Positions 14,191 through 23,522 of a stretch of DNA of 49,277 nt are shown one piece after another (within the stretch, counting starts at the first letter, position 1; every line of letters starts with the position of its first letter). The position numbers and the translations under genes are program-made. The notes under the pieces were generated by a model, which saw only the letters and a list, made by a program, of their open reading frames with translations, made no database searches and was not told where the DNA came from. This stretch comes from Methanocorpusculum sp. UBA424 (GTDB lineage: Archaea; Halobacteriota; Methanomicrobia; Methanomicrobiales; Methanocorpusculaceae), in assembly GCA_002498375.1 (NCBI GenBank), contig DAHC01000008.1:85375-134651 (forward strand), in the 5' to 3' direction.

Positions 14191-16467
14191 TTAGTTTTTC
14201 TTGAGCGCTGCATTGAGCAGGATCTGCTGCTCGGTCTTTGCGACGGTCTCTCTGATCTTCTGGATAGCGTCGATGTTGGCCGAAACACTTGCGATCCCCT
14301 GGTTTACGAGCCACTTGACGAACTTCGGATCGGAGCCTGCCTGACCGCAGATGGAACATTCCACGCCTGCTTCTCTGCACTGTTCGATGCAGGATGCGAT
14401 CAAACGCATGACAGCCGGGTGTTCGGGTTCGTACATCTCGCCGATCAGACCATTGTTCCGGTCAACTGCGAGCGTGTACTGGACAAGGTCGTTCGTTCCA
14501 AAGGAACAGAAGTCGATGCCGGCTTTGATGAACTCGTCGATGATGATCGCCGATGCGGGAATCTCGACCATGATACCAAGATCCATGTTTTCCACGTCAA
14601 TACCCCATTCACGGAACGACTCTTTTGCAGCGAGGAACTCGCGCGGGTGCTGAACGAGGGGGAACATGATGCCAAGGTTGTGGTAGCCTGCTTCCCAGAG
14701 ACGGCGGAAACACTCGGCCTGCATTTTGAACTGCTCCTTCTGACGGAGGTCGCGGCGAAGACCGCGGAATCCGAGCATCGGGTTGTGTTCGTGGGGCTCG
14801 TCTTCGCCGCCTTCCATATTGAGGAACTCATCGGTCGGAGAGTCGAGTGTTCTGACCCAGACCGATTTTCCGCGGAATGCATCGAGAACGGTCCTGATGC
14901 CGTCCATCAGTTCGGTGATGAACTGTTCCTGTTTATTGTGTTTGATGTACCAGGACGGGGTTTTGTTCATGCCGAGGATAAGGTGTTCGATCCTGAGAAG
15001 ACCTACTCCGTCTGCTCCGGTGGCTGCAGCGCGGGCTGCGGCTTCGGGCATGGAAACATTGACCTTGACGGAGGTCGCGGTGATGATCGGCGAAGCGACG
15101 ATCGCGGGACCTTTGGGCGAGGCTCCGCACTCTTCGGCGACGGCAAGTTTTCCATCGTAGATGATACCTTTTTCTCCGTCGATCGTGACGATCTGACCCT
15201 CTGTCAGGAGGGAAGTCGCCTGTTTGGTTCCAACAACTGCCGGTGTTCCAAGCTCACGGGAAACGATCGCGGCGTGGCAGGTCATACCTCCTTCATCGGT
15301 GATGATACCCACGACTTTCTTCATTGCCGGGACCATGTCGGGGTTCGTCATGGTGGCAACCAGGATGTCTCCTTCCTGGACTCTGGAGGTATCTTTCACA
15401 TCATTGACGAGAATGACTTTTCCGGATGCAACGCCCGGGGAAGCGCCGTATCCCTGAAGAATAATGGTTCCCGAAGCGGATGAAGCCGAGGAAGAGGATT
15501 TTGACGAGGTTTTCTGGATCGTCGTGATCGGGCGGGACTGGAGGATGTAGATCGTGTCGCCGACCATACCCCACTCCATATCCTGGGCGCTCTTGTAGTG
15601 TTCCTCGGATTTTACTGCATACTCAGCAAGCCGGAGGATGTCTTTGTCGGAAAGGACCTGGATGTTCTGTTTGTCTTTTGCGACTTCGGCAACTTTGGTG
15701 CCTTTCTTTCCGTCAGGGATGATCTCGACGGATTTTGTGGCGACGGTCTTCTGGACGATCTTTCTGCCTTTTCTGTCATAGACATAGTTGTCGGGAGAAA
15801 CGGTTCCGGAAACGATGGCTTCGCCAAGTCCCCAGGATGCTTCGATCATGACGGTTTTGGCACCGGAGACCGGGTGGGATGAGAACATCACACCGGCTTT
15901 CTCCGAGTAGACAAGCTGCTGGACGACGACCGCGATATTCACGCTGCGGTCATCGAAGCCGTTCTTTGAACGGTAGTAGATGGCACGGGAGGTGTAGAGC
16001 GATGCCCAGCAGTTCTGGACGGCTTCAAGGAGGTCTTTGTTGCCGAGAATGTTGAGATAGGTGTCCTGCTGGCCGGCAAAGGATGCATCGGGAAGGTCTT
16101 CTGCAGTTGCGCTTGACCGGACGGCGACCACCGTGTCGCTGCCCATTTTTTTGTAGGAGTCAAGGATCTCTTTTTTGATCTTCTCCGGCATTTTTGCTTC
16201 ACGGACCATTGCCCGTACTTTTTCGGAGGTTGCGTTGAGGTCATCGTTGTCGTCAACGTCGAGTTTTTCAAGGATGGTGAAAAGAGGTTCTTCCAGTTTT
16301 GTCAGCTGTAAGAAACGGCGGAATGCCTGCGCTGTAACCACAAACGCCTGTGGGACAGGCAGACCGACATGGGTCATCTCCCCAAGGGAAGCGCCTTTCC
16401 CGCCTACTGAGGGGATGTCAGTGTTGCGGATTTCAGTCAGCCAGAGAATATTGGGTGATTTGTCCAT
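14191..16467 (-). CDS. ppsA: Phosphoenolpyruvate synthase
   Basis: PpsA converts pyruvate, ATP and water to PEP, AMP and phosphate, the entry to gluconeogenesis in autotrophic methanogens. The 758-residue protein has the N-terminal ATP-binding domain (GGKGASLGEMTHVGLPVPQAFVV; RSSATAEDLPDASFAGQQ), the swivelling phosphohistidine domain (GGMTCHAAIVSRELGTPAVVG near residue 395) and the C-terminal PEP/pyruvate barrel (GTNDLVQYTL; CSICGQAGSD). A Ser-rich linker precedes the central domain. It is divergent from serA, sharing a 206-base upstream region. Confidence 0.97.
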   Translation of the reverse strand: MDKSPNILWLTEIRNTDIPSVGGKGASLGEMTHVGLPVPQAFVVTAQAFRRFLQLTKLEEPLFTILEKLDVDDNDDLNATSEKVRAMVREAKMPEKIKKEILDSYKKMGSDTVVAVRSSATAEDLPDASFAGQQDTYLNILGNKDLLEAVQNCWASLYTSRAIYYRSKNGFDDRSVNIAVVVQQLVYSEKAGVMFSSHPVSGAKTVMIEASWGLGEAIVSGTVSPDNYVYDRKGRKIVQKTVATKSVEIIPDGKKGTKVAEVAKDKQNIQVLSDKDILRLAEYAVKSEEHYKSAQDMEWGMVGDTIYILQSRPITTIQKTSSKSSSSASSASGTIILQGYGASPGVASGKVILVNDVKDTSRVQEGDILVATMTNPDMVPAMKKVVGIITDEGGMTCHAAIVSRELGTPAVVGTKQATSLLTEGQIVTIDGEKGIIYDGKLAVAEECGASPKGPAIVASPIITATSVKVNVSMPEAAARAAATGADGVGLLRIEHLILGMNKTPSWYIKHNKQEQFITELMDGIRTVLDAFRGKSVWVRTLDSPTDEFLNMEGGEDEPHEHNPMLGFRGLRRDLRQKEQFKMQAECFRRLWEAGYHNLGIMFPLVQHPREFLAAKESFREWGIDVENMDLGIMVEIPASAIIIDEFIKAGIDFCSFGTNDLVQYTLAVDRNNGLIGEMYEPEHPAVMRLIASCIEQCREAGVECSICGQAGSDPKFVKWLVNQGIASVSANIDAIQKIRETVAKTEQQILLNAALKKN

Positions 16468-16673
16468 AGATACTCACTATATCATTACCCCCTTAACAAT
16501 AATAGATTATTGGCAGGGAGCAGTTTTTTCGCCGGCCGGGTCCTTTGTATGCCGGGCAAAAGGATATCTTTTTTTCCGGGGATTTTTGGGTGGGGATTTT
16601 TCTTCGGCAGAGGTTTTTCCTTTACACAGAAACATACTAAACGGGTGAATACCAAATAAGTACACGATTATCC

Positions 16674-18257
16674 GTGAGCTTCAAAGTACTGGTATCTGAC
16701 CCTCTTGCAGCAGAGGGTATTGCTATATTAAAGGATTTTTGCGAAGTCGATGAGAAAGCTGATCTCTCTGAAGATGAACTCGTTAAAATCATCGGTGAAT
16801 ACGATGCATTGATCGTCCGCTCGGGGACCCAGGTTACTGCCCGGATCATTGAAGCGGCTGACAAAATGAAGTACATCGGCCGTGCCGGAGTGGGTGTCGA
16901 CAATATCGACTGCGAAGCAGCGACCAAGAAAGGCATCATCGTTTCCAATGCGCCGGAAGGAAACACGCTCGCAGCGACGGAACACACGATCGCGATGATG
17001 ATGGCAATGGCCCGAAACATCCCCCAGGCAAGCGCGTCCCTGAAGAAAGGCGAGTGGAAACGTTCAAAATTCATGGGCAACGAGATGAACGGCAAGGTCC
17101 TCGGCGTTGTCGGATTCGGACGTATCGGCCGTGAAGTTGCAAAGCGTGCCCAGGCTCTTCAGATGACTGTCATCGCCTACGATCCGTTCATTCCGGCAGA
17201 AGTCGGAGCAGCGATGGGTGTCGAGATGATGAGCGTTGCCGAGCTTTTTACGAAAGCGGATGTCATCACGGTCCACACGCCTCTTATCCCGTCAACGATC
17301 CATCTCGTGAACAAGGAGTCCATTGCGACGATGAAGACCGGCGTTCGGCTGATCAACTGTGCCCGCGGGGGTATCATCGATGAGAAGGATCTCTATGATG
17401 CGATCGTCGCCGGGAAAGTTGCCGGGGCTGCTCTTGATGTGTTCGAGACCGAACCGCCGACGGAGTCTCCGCTTCTAAAGCTTGATTCGGTGATCGTCAC
17501 TCCCCACCTTGGAGCAAGCACGGTCGAAGCCCAGAAAAATGTGGCGATCTCCGTTGCCCATCAGTGCATCGATGTTCTTAAAGGCGGCTCTGCCAAGAGT
17601 GCGGTGAATGCACCGCTCGTAACCCCGGAAGTCAAGTCAAAGATCGATCCGTATGCGCTCCTTGCCGAGAAGATGGGAAGCCTTGCTGCCCAGATCGCTG
17701 ACGGCGCGATCACGGAAGTGGAGTTTGCCTATCTCGGAGAGATCGCCGATCTCAAACAGAATCTGAAGTATGTGACCCGGCTTGGGATCAAAGGTATGCT
17801 TGAGCAGGTCCTTCACGAACCGGCCAACATCGTCAATGCCGAGATCATTGCCCAGGGACGCGGTATTACGATCTTCGAGAAGACCTCGAGCGAGGCAGGG
17901 GATTACAAGTCTCTTGTGACGCTGACGTTCAAGACGGAAAAAGGCAGCGAGTCGATCTCCGGTATCGTTACGCGTGCCGGCCCCCGTATCCTTTCGATCG
18001 GCAAATACGCGACGGATCTTGTCCCAAGCGGATACGTTATCCTTGCAGATCATGTGAACCGTCCGGGCGTTGTCGGTCCGGTGGGTATGATCCTTGGTAA
18101 GCACAACGTGAATATTTCCAGCATGCAGGTCGGCGGCAGAAATGTCGGTTCCGAGTCTCTGATGATCCTCGCCGTTGACGATATCGTCTCGCCCGAAGTT
18201 ATGCAGGAAGTCGCGTCCAGTGACGGGATTACTGCTGCGAAGTTCGTACGGCTGTAA
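16674..18257 (+). CDS. serA: D-3-phosphoglycerate dehydrogenase
   Basis: SerA catalyses the first step of serine synthesis, oxidising 3-phosphoglycerate with NAD+. The GTG at 16674 gives the usual MSFKVLVSDPLA start. Visible features are GRAGVGVDNID (near residue 66), the NAD-binding VVGFGRIGREVAK (near 145), the catalytic Arg in NCARGGIIDE, the Glu in FETEPP and the His in TPHLGAST. A regulatory intervening domain and a C-terminal ACT domain (VGMILGKHNVNISSMQVGG) make up the 527 residues, typical of the long form. Confidence 0.97.
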   Translation: MSFKVLVSDPLAAEGIAILKDFCEVDEKADLSEDELVKIIGEYDALIVRSGTQVTARIIEAADKMKYIGRAGVGVDNIDCEAATKKGIIVSNAPEGNTLAATEHTIAMMMAMARNIPQASASLKKGEWKRSKFMGNEMNGKVLGVVGFGRIGREVAKRAQALQMTVIAYDPFIPAEVGAAMGVEMMSVAELFTKADVITVHTPLIPSTIHLVNKESIATMKTGVRLINCARGGIIDEKDLYDAIVAGKVAGAALDVFETEPPTESPLLKLDSVIVTPHLGASTVEAQKNVAISVAHQCIDVLKGGSAKSAVNAPLVTPEVKSKIDPYALLAEKMGSLAAQIADGAITEVEFAYLGEIADLKQNLKYVTRLGIKGMLEQVLHEPANIVNAEIIAQGRGITIFEKTSSEAGDYKSLVTLTFKTEKGSESISGIVTRAGPRILSIGKYATDLVPSGYVILADHVNRPGVVGPVGMILGKHNVNISSMQVGGRNVGSESLMILAVDDIVSPEVMQEVASSDGITAAKFVRL

Positions 18258-18351
18258 ATGGAGGGGATATCCTCTTCATTTTCCGGAACAAGTTAAAAAA
18301 ATTTATATGTGTCGGGTGACAATCTAGTAAGGCACACAGGTGCTTAAACCT

Positions 18352-18425
18352 GGACTCGTGGTCTAGTTGGCTATGACGTCGCCTTGACATGGCGGAGGTC
18401 CTGAGTTCGAATCTCAGCGGGTCCA
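18352..18425 (+). tRNA. tRNA-Val (anticodon GAC)
   Basis: The 74-nt gene folds into a cloverleaf. Acceptor GGACTCG pairs with CGGGTCC, the anticodon stem TCGCC/GGCGG encloses loop TTGACAT with anticodon GAC, and the T arm has GAGTTCGAATCTC. The discriminator is A and CCA is not encoded. A TATA-like AAATTTATATG lies about 50 bases upstream. It sits between serA and the converging SDR gene. Confidence 0.95.
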
Positions 18426-18553
18426 CTGTTTTTTTTGTTTTTCTTAGATTATAACCAAAGAGCTTTTGGCAATATAACCCAGGAATCGGTTGGATGTCCC
18501 AGATTGATGTACCAGCCGCATGCACTTCGTGCCAGCTCTAAAAAAAAGAACAT

Positions 18554-19312
18554 TTATGGACGGAGTCCGCTTCCACCCTGGACAGTAAAGGTCTCCCCGC
18601 TGATGTAGGAGGCATCCTCGGATGCAAGGAAGACACAGATCCTTCCGATATCCTTCTCGGCATCTCCGAATCTTCCAAGCGGGATTCCCTTGATGGTTGC
18701 TTCGTAGACTTCGGGATACTCCTTTCTCCATGCATCAAGCTGCTCGGTGTAGACTAACGGGCAGACGACGTTGATGTTGATCCCGTCTGGTCCCCACTCG
18801 GTTGCTGCTACGCGGGACAGTCCGCGGATACCTTCCTTTGCTGCTGCATAGGAAGACTGACCGGGTTTTCCGAAAAGTCCTGCCCCGGATGCGAAGTTGA
18901 TGACACTTCCTTTGGTCTCTTTAAGGTACGGGTAGCATTCACGCATGTAGAAGAATGCTGCATACAGACCGGAGTTGATGGCGATATCGAACTGTTCTTT
19001 GGTGTGGTCTTTCAGCATGACACCGGATGCTGATACCTGGGCATTGTTGATCAAAACATCGATCCTGCCAAACGTGTCAACTGCCTGCTTGACGGCTGCT
19101 TTGACTTCATCCTCGTGTCCTCCATCGGCTGCAACCGGAAGAACCTGAACTCCATAGGACTCGAGGGTCTTTTTTGCATCCTCAAGACGGGAGACAGTAC
19201 GTCCGGTAATTACCAGATTTGCTCCTTCTTTGGCGAATGCCGATGCAATGCCAAATCCAATTCCTTTTCCGCCGCCGGTGATGATGGCGACTTTATTGTC
19301 AAGTTTGCCCAT
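18554..19312 (-). CDS. Short-chain dehydrogenase/reductase
   Basis: A 252-residue NAD(P)-dependent oxidoreductase of the classical SDR family. The cofactor motif TGGGKGIG is at residues 12-19, NNAQ (normally NNAG) at 89-92, and the catalytic Ser142, Tyr155 and Lys159 in SSYAAAKEG are present. The C-terminal PLGRFGDAEKDIGRICVFLASEDASYISG block is typical of FabG-like enzymes. The substrate is not evident; archaea lack bacterial-type fatty acid synthesis, so a FabG name would mislead. The gene stands alone. Confidence 0.92.
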   Translation of the reverse strand: MGKLDNKVAIITGGGKGIGFGIASAFAKEGANLVITGRTVSRLEDAKKTLESYGVQVLPVAADGGHEDEVKAAVKQAVDTFGRIDVLINNAQVSASGVMLKDHTKEQFDIAINSGLYAAFFYMRECYPYLKETKGSVINFASGAGLFGKPGQSSYAAAKEGIRGLSRVAATEWGPDGININVVCPLVYTEQLDAWRKEYPEVYEATIKGIPLGRFGDAEKDIGRICVFLASEDASYISGETFTVQGGSGLRP

Positions 19313-19381
19313 TTTTTTTATTCAACTCCTAAACATTGTTTCATTATTGCTTTCTATATTAATAGTCTTTGGAATGTCCCG

Positions 19382-19495
19382 AAGAATCGCTTTCAGCGTC
19401 CGCCCCGCAGTCGCAAGTCTATCGACTTGGTCGCAAGGCAAAGCCTTGCTCCGCTGAGGTCGGCCGCTTTCAGCGTCCGACCCGCCCCTTAAATT
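19382..19495. repeat. Modular hairpin repeat before the cyclodeaminase gene
   Basis: This short block contains CAAGTC/GACTTG (19414-19429, loop TATC) and GCAAGGC/GCCTTGC (19433-19449, loop AAA), flanked by two copies of TTTCAGCGTCCG. The same modules recur around 27.1-27.5 kb. It lies upstream of the ATG at 19525, so reading frames extending through it are probably spurious. Confidence 0.75.
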
Positions 19496-19524
19496 CATGT
19501 CATATCACGTCCAAATACTACCCC

Positions 19525-20754
19525 ATGAAGTTTTCGCGGGAAATTGAACTTCGGGGCCACATTGTAGATTCCGGTATCCTTGCCAAAGTTATGGATACCG
19601 TTGTCGAATACAATGGTGATTTTGAAACGGAAGAGTTCGCTTTAGGCCGGCTGAAGACGGATCCAAGTTATGCCAGAATGCAGATTTATGCAGAGACGCC
19701 TGAGCAGCTTAGTGCCCTGATCAGTGAGCTTCGCCGGTTAGGTGTGCTTGTATCCGGGGAAGCCGAGGCCGAGCTCGTTTCCGTTGTAAAAGCAAAGGTG
19801 GCGCCGGAAGGATTCTACTCAACAACCAATCATCCGACCTATGTCCATTATCGGGACACCTGGATCCCGGTCGACAATATGAAGATGGATGCGCTGATCT
19901 CGGTCGATACGACAAATATGACCGCAAAGTGCGTTGTACAGGGCAAACTTCAGCCCGGAGACACCGTTGTCGTCGGCGAAGAAGGCGTCAAGGTCGACTT
20001 CCCCGAACGCCCGCGTGAGATCGGTGTTTTCGAGTTTATGGGGGGAAACGTCTCTTCCGAGCGGCCAAGCCGCACCATAATCAGCCGGATTGCCAAAGAA
20101 CTCCTCGCGGTCAAAGCCTCGGGAAAAAAGGTCGCGCTTGTCGGCGGACCCGCGATCGTGCACACCGGCGCATCCGACTCGGTGGCCGCAATGATCCGTG
20201 AAGGATATCTGGACGTCATCTTCGCCGGAAACGCTCTTGCGACCCACGATCTTGAGAGCAGCATCTTTGGAACATCGCTTGGCATGAACCTCGCGACCGG
20301 TGAACTGGTGAGCGGAGGACATCGGCATCACCTCTATACCATCAATAAGATCATGAGCGCCGGCTCGATCCGTGCCGCAGTCGAATCAGGTCTCGTTACC
20401 CGCGGGATCATGTATGAATGCATCAAAAATAATGTCCCCTATGTGCTTGCCGGTTCGATCCGTGACGACGGCCCCCTGCCGGACGTAATCCAGAATGTTA
20501 TGGAGTCCCAGGACGCCATGCGCCGACATATTCCCGAACTCGGGATGGTTTTGATGGTCGCAACACTCCTGCACTCCGTTGCTGTTGGAAATCTGCTTCC
20601 CTCCCATGTCAAAACCATCTGCGTAGATATAAATCCTGCATCGATCACCAAACTCATGGACAGGGGGACCTCTCAGGCGATCGGGCTGATCAGCGATGCC
20701 GGAACGTTCATGCCGCTCCTATTGGAAGAGTTGAGAAATCAGTCGAAAAACTGA
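19525..20754 (+). CDS. Ornithine cyclodeaminase-type protein (LOR/SDH domain, TIGR00300 family)
   Basis: The 409-residue protein belongs to the archaeal family with an N-terminal LOR/SDH bifunctional domain and a C-terminal NAD-binding region (GKKVALVGGPAIVHTGASD near residue 205; LASHDLE-like ATHDLESSIFG; GGHRHHLYTIN). A Methanococcus relative has been reported as an ornithine cyclodeaminase, making proline from ornithine, and a related domain is found in cyanobacterial arginine-catabolic enzymes. The ATG at 19525 is chosen because the in-frame extension upstream is repeat DNA. Function is inferred from the family. Confidence 0.82.
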   Translation: MKFSREIELRGHIVDSGILAKVMDTVVEYNGDFETEEFALGRLKTDPSYARMQIYAETPEQLSALISELRRLGVLVSGEAEAELVSVVKAKVAPEGFYSTTNHPTYVHYRDTWIPVDNMKMDALISVDTTNMTAKCVVQGKLQPGDTVVVGEEGVKVDFPERPREIGVFEFMGGNVSSERPSRTIISRIAKELLAVKASGKKVALVGGPAIVHTGASDSVAAMIREGYLDVIFAGNALATHDLESSIFGTSLGMNLATGELVSGGHRHHLYTINKIMSAGSIRAAVESGLVTRGIMYECIKNNVPYVLAGSIRDDGPLPDVIQNVMESQDAMRRHIPELGMVLMVATLLHSVAVGNLLPSHVKTICVDINPASITKLMDRGTSQAIGLISDAGTFMPLLLEELRNQSKN

Positions 20755-20770
20755 TCCTCTGAGTATTTTT

Positions 20771-20791
20771 GAGGGGAACTCTTCCCCCCTC
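20771..20791. terminator. Bidirectional terminator hairpin
   Basis: GAGGGGAA pairs with the C-rich TTCCCCCCTC around a 3-base loop. It lies between two converging genes and could end transcription from both sides. Confidence 0.55.
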
Positions 20792-20811
20792 TCTCCCATT
20801 TTTTGCCCGTG

Positions 20812-21228
20812 TCAGGTAAACTTCAACACGAGTACCTTCAGCAGTTTCACCGAACCATCCGTAAAGATTCCCCGCACACCTACATTTCTGGTCCCTGTGA
20901 TCTGGACGGCCACACTGGAATAGACGATCTCCTTCGCTCCGCTCGGCACATCCTTGACCACCGGCGCATATCCTTCGATCTCCAGGGAAAGCTGCATCAG
21001 TTCGCTCAGTCTTCTTCCTTCATAGATCGTCACAACGATATCATTTCCTGAGAGCGAAGGATGTACCAGAACATCAGGGTCGCTGAGCGACTGATCGAGA
21101 ATATAAGATGCGCCGAACAGTAATCCGCCAAGAGAAGCAACCAGAATGAGGATGACGGTTATCACGAGAGATATCACCATAACCGTCCTTCTCTGTTTTG
21201 GGCTTTTTTTCTTGTAGCGAATAACCAT
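20812..21228 (-). CDS. Small pilin-like membrane protein (copy 1)
   Basis: A 138-residue protein with a basic N terminus (MVIRYKKKSPKQRR), one membrane helix at about residues 17-45 and a beta-rich outer domain. The outer part shows DPDVLVHPSLSGNDIVVTIY, an EGRR motif and a terminal GVRGIFTDGSVKLL...LKFT, a pattern like the archaeal pilin N-terminal (DUF1628-type) proteins. A clear class III signal cleavage site is not visible. Six bases separate it from the lipoprotein gene upstream, so they form a pair. Function is unknown; it may be a membrane partner of the lipoprotein. Confidence 0.75.
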   Translation of the reverse strand: MVIRYKKKSPKQRRTVMVISLVITVILILVASLGGLLFGASYILDQSLSDPDVLVHPSLSGNDIVVTIYEGRRLSELMQLSLEIEGYAPVVKDVPSGAKEIVYSSVAVQITGTRNVGVRGIFTDGSVKLLKVLVLKFT

Positions 21229-21234
21229 TTCAGC

Positions 21235-22926
21235 TCACCCGAGGATGATCAGACTGCCGGCATAGGTGGCGGCATCTATCGGTTCAACGTAGATCAGTAC
21301 GTATTGTTCTTCGTTCGCGGGCGGGATCTCCAGGAGACCATACATCCATCCTCCTCCCGCCTGAGCAAGAGAAATGACCTCGCGGACGATCGACATGCCA
21401 AGAGAATTCGTCATACCCAGCTGGTTAGTGCCCGCCAGTTCCGGGTTCAGTGCATCGGCAAGGTGAATACCGTTTTCCGTGACTGAAAACGGATACAATC
21501 CTTCGATCTGCAGGTCGCTGCTTGGATCATTGATCATCGCGACAACCGCCGGGATCCCTTCGGTTTTTGCCAGATACTGCATGTTTCTCACCTGATATGT
21601 CAGATCCTGGCGTTTGGTCCAGGTGACGTAATGGTTCTGGGACAAGGGATTTTCCTGCACATATATGCCGGCTCCGATGAACCAGGTATCATCCACCGGC
21701 ATCACATAGGAAAGTTTAAACTCCTGAGCATACTGATGCTCCGGATTTGCGGTCATATAATTCACATATCCCCCGCCCTGCTGTGCTCTGGCGATCATTC
21801 TCTGCTGGATCTTGATTCCGTTGGGATCTTCTCTGATCCACCGGTTAACTCCGATAAGACCCGGCTGATACGGGATAGACAGTACATCTCCTTCCATGCT
21901 GTAGGCAAAGATGTACAGTTCCCCGTTGATGAACTCGCCGTTTTTATCGTTGAATGCATGTAAGGCCTCTTCTTTGGTATGGGTCTGGGCATACACATAC
22001 GCCTTTTCAACAAAAGACTTCAGTTCCTCTGTTGTCGGGGTCGTCGTGGTTTCAGTTTCAGTCTTTGCCGGCACGTTATCGGTCAGAACGATCCGCCATT
22101 CCATGCCGTATCCGGGATACACGGTATCCCAGACCACATTGATCTGACTGAGGTCTACCCAGGTTACATCATAGAATAAGTATGAGGCATTCCCTGACTG
22201 ATCTTCACATATGGTCTGCACCGTATCCTGAAGGGAACTGGTCTGATATAGTTCATCAGTGATGAGATTACGGCCGATCTCTGTAGTGTCCTGATCATAG
22301 ATCACAACCCCGTCATTTTGAGTCACCCATAATGTATACCCGTATTCGTTTCTGAGAAACTGATTGATCCCTGAGAAAAGTGACCACGTATCGATCCCGA
22401 CCCGGAGTGTTCCGTTATAGTTCCCTTGTGCATCGTACACCGCTGTGGTGAACGTAAACCCTTTATCTCCGTGAAATAACGTTGAATATCCGGATACGAT
22501 ACACGCGGGTCCGGCAGCTTTGAGCTCCTCTTCGGTATAATGATGTGTTGCCTTGCCGACACCGATCTCCATGGTTTTCCCCCTATCTTCGGTTGAGGCA
22601 ATCAGCGTGTCATTTTTATCGAACAGTCCTGCTTCGAACGAAAACGGGATGTCCCGTCTGAGTTTCATAAGGGCAAGTTCAACGGCAGGATCATCGGTTG
22701 GTACACCGTCAAGTTCCCTTGCGGTCTTCCCCACTAAACTGCATGCATGCTCCATATCTTTGGTGATCAGATAGGTCAGCGGATAAAGAGCCGCATCCAT
22801 ACGATTGATTTGTTCGGCGGAAACTGGTTTCAGTTCAGTTGAGTTTTCTGCAAAAATGATACACCCTGAAGTACAAATGAGAACCAGCAGTAACCCTGTA
22901 ATAACGATTTTTAGATATCGTATCAT
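21235..22926 (-). CDS. Cache-domain-like lipoprotein (copy 1)
   Basis: A 563-residue secreted lipoprotein. The N-terminal helix ends in a lipobox (ICTSGC, Cys22). Residues about 60-290 look like a double Cache sensor: a long helix, then strands with FEAGLFDKNDTLIAS and DAQGNYNGTLRVGI. Residues about 300-430 and 430-563 look like two more Cache-type units (LKSFVEKAYVYAQTHTKEEALHAFND, GELYIFAYSMEG, WFIGAGIY; then a degenerate repeat ending WMYGL...VLIYVEPID). No signalling domain is attached, so it is probably a ligand-binding surface protein. It is paired with the pilin-like gene downstream. Confidence 0.85.
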   Translation of the reverse strand: MIRYLKIVITGLLLVLICTSGCIIFAENSTELKPVSAEQINRMDAALYPLTYLITKDMEHACSLVGKTARELDGVPTDDPAVELALMKLRRDIPFSFEAGLFDKNDTLIASTEDRGKTMEIGVGKATHHYTEEELKAAGPACIVSGYSTLFHGDKGFTFTTAVYDAQGNYNGTLRVGIDTWSLFSGINQFLRNEYGYTLWVTQNDGVVIYDQDTTEIGRNLITDELYQTSSLQDTVQTICEDQSGNASYLFYDVTWVDLSQINVVWDTVYPGYGMEWRIVLTDNVPAKTETETTTTPTTEELKSFVEKAYVYAQTHTKEEALHAFNDKNGEFINGELYIFAYSMEGDVLSIPYQPGLIGVNRWIREDPNGIKIQQRMIARAQQGGGYVNYMTANPEHQYAQEFKLSYVMPVDDTWFIGAGIYVQENPLSQNHYVTWTKRQDLTYQVRNMQYLAKTEGIPAVVAMINDPSSDLQIEGLYPFSVTENGIHLADALNPELAGTNQLGMTNSLGMSIVREVISLAQAGGGWMYGLLEIPPANEEQYVLIYVEPIDAATYAGSLIILG

Positions 22927-23099
22927 ATCATCCGGATCCTGTAATTGAACATTACGCGGGGGAAGGTCTTATATCTATGTATTATTGACTGTATCACTGT
23001 TTTTATCGGGTCCGAAACGGAAAAATGATTTGAAAATATATAATATCAGTTTTCTCTCTCGCATTTTCAGTTCGACCTATGCTGAAACCGCTTCCCTGG

Positions 23100-23516
23100 C
23101 TATGTGAATTTGAAATCAATGATTTTCAAGATCTTCATGGATCCATCTGTAAAAATACCCCGTACTCCGACTGCTCTGGTTCCCGTTACCTGAGAGGCAA
23201 TCCCGACATAGACGATCTCCGTAGCCCCGCCTGGAACATTTTGCACCACGGGCGCATATCCCTCTATTTCCAGAGAGATTTGGGCCAGTTCTGTAACTCT
23301 TCCTCCCTCGTAGATCGTTATGATCATGTCATTTCCGGATATCGCAGGATGTACGAGAACGTCCGGATCATTGAGCGACTGATCGAAAATAATAGATGCG
23401 CCGAACAGTAATCCGCCAAGAGAAGCAACCAGAATGAGGATGACGGTTATCACGAGAGATATCGCCATAACCGTCCTTCTCTGTTTTGGGCTTTTTTTCT
23501 TGTAGCGAATAACCAT
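23100..23516 (-). CDS. Small pilin-like membrane protein (copy 2)
   Basis: Paralog of the protein at 20812, also 138 residues. The N-terminal 40 residues (basic start plus membrane helix) are almost identical, while the outer domain differs (IITIYEGGRVTELAQISL; VQNVPGGATEIVYVGI). The DPDVLVHP and GVRGIFTDGSMKILK blocks are kept. It lies six bases after the second lipoprotein gene. The strong N-terminal conservation suggests recent duplication or gene conversion; the diverged outer part suggests adaptation to its own lipoprotein partner. Confidence 0.75.
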   Translation of the reverse strand: MVIRYKKKSPKQRRTVMAISLVITVILILVASLGGLLFGASIIFDQSLNDPDVLVHPAISGNDMIITIYEGGRVTELAQISLEIEGYAPVVQNVPGGATEIVYVGIASQVTGTRAVGVRGIFTDGSMKILKIIDFKFT

Positions 23517-23522
23517 TTCAGC

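Noticed and set aside
14185..15483. 432-codon open frame on the plus strand opposite ppsA
   Set aside because: It is a shadow of the clear ppsA gene on the minus strand; its translation is low-complexity and matches no family.
19369..19524. Upstream extension of the ornithine cyclodeaminase-type gene
   Set aside because: The extra 52 codons lie in hairpin repeat DNA; the ATG at 19525 gives the family's usual N terminus.
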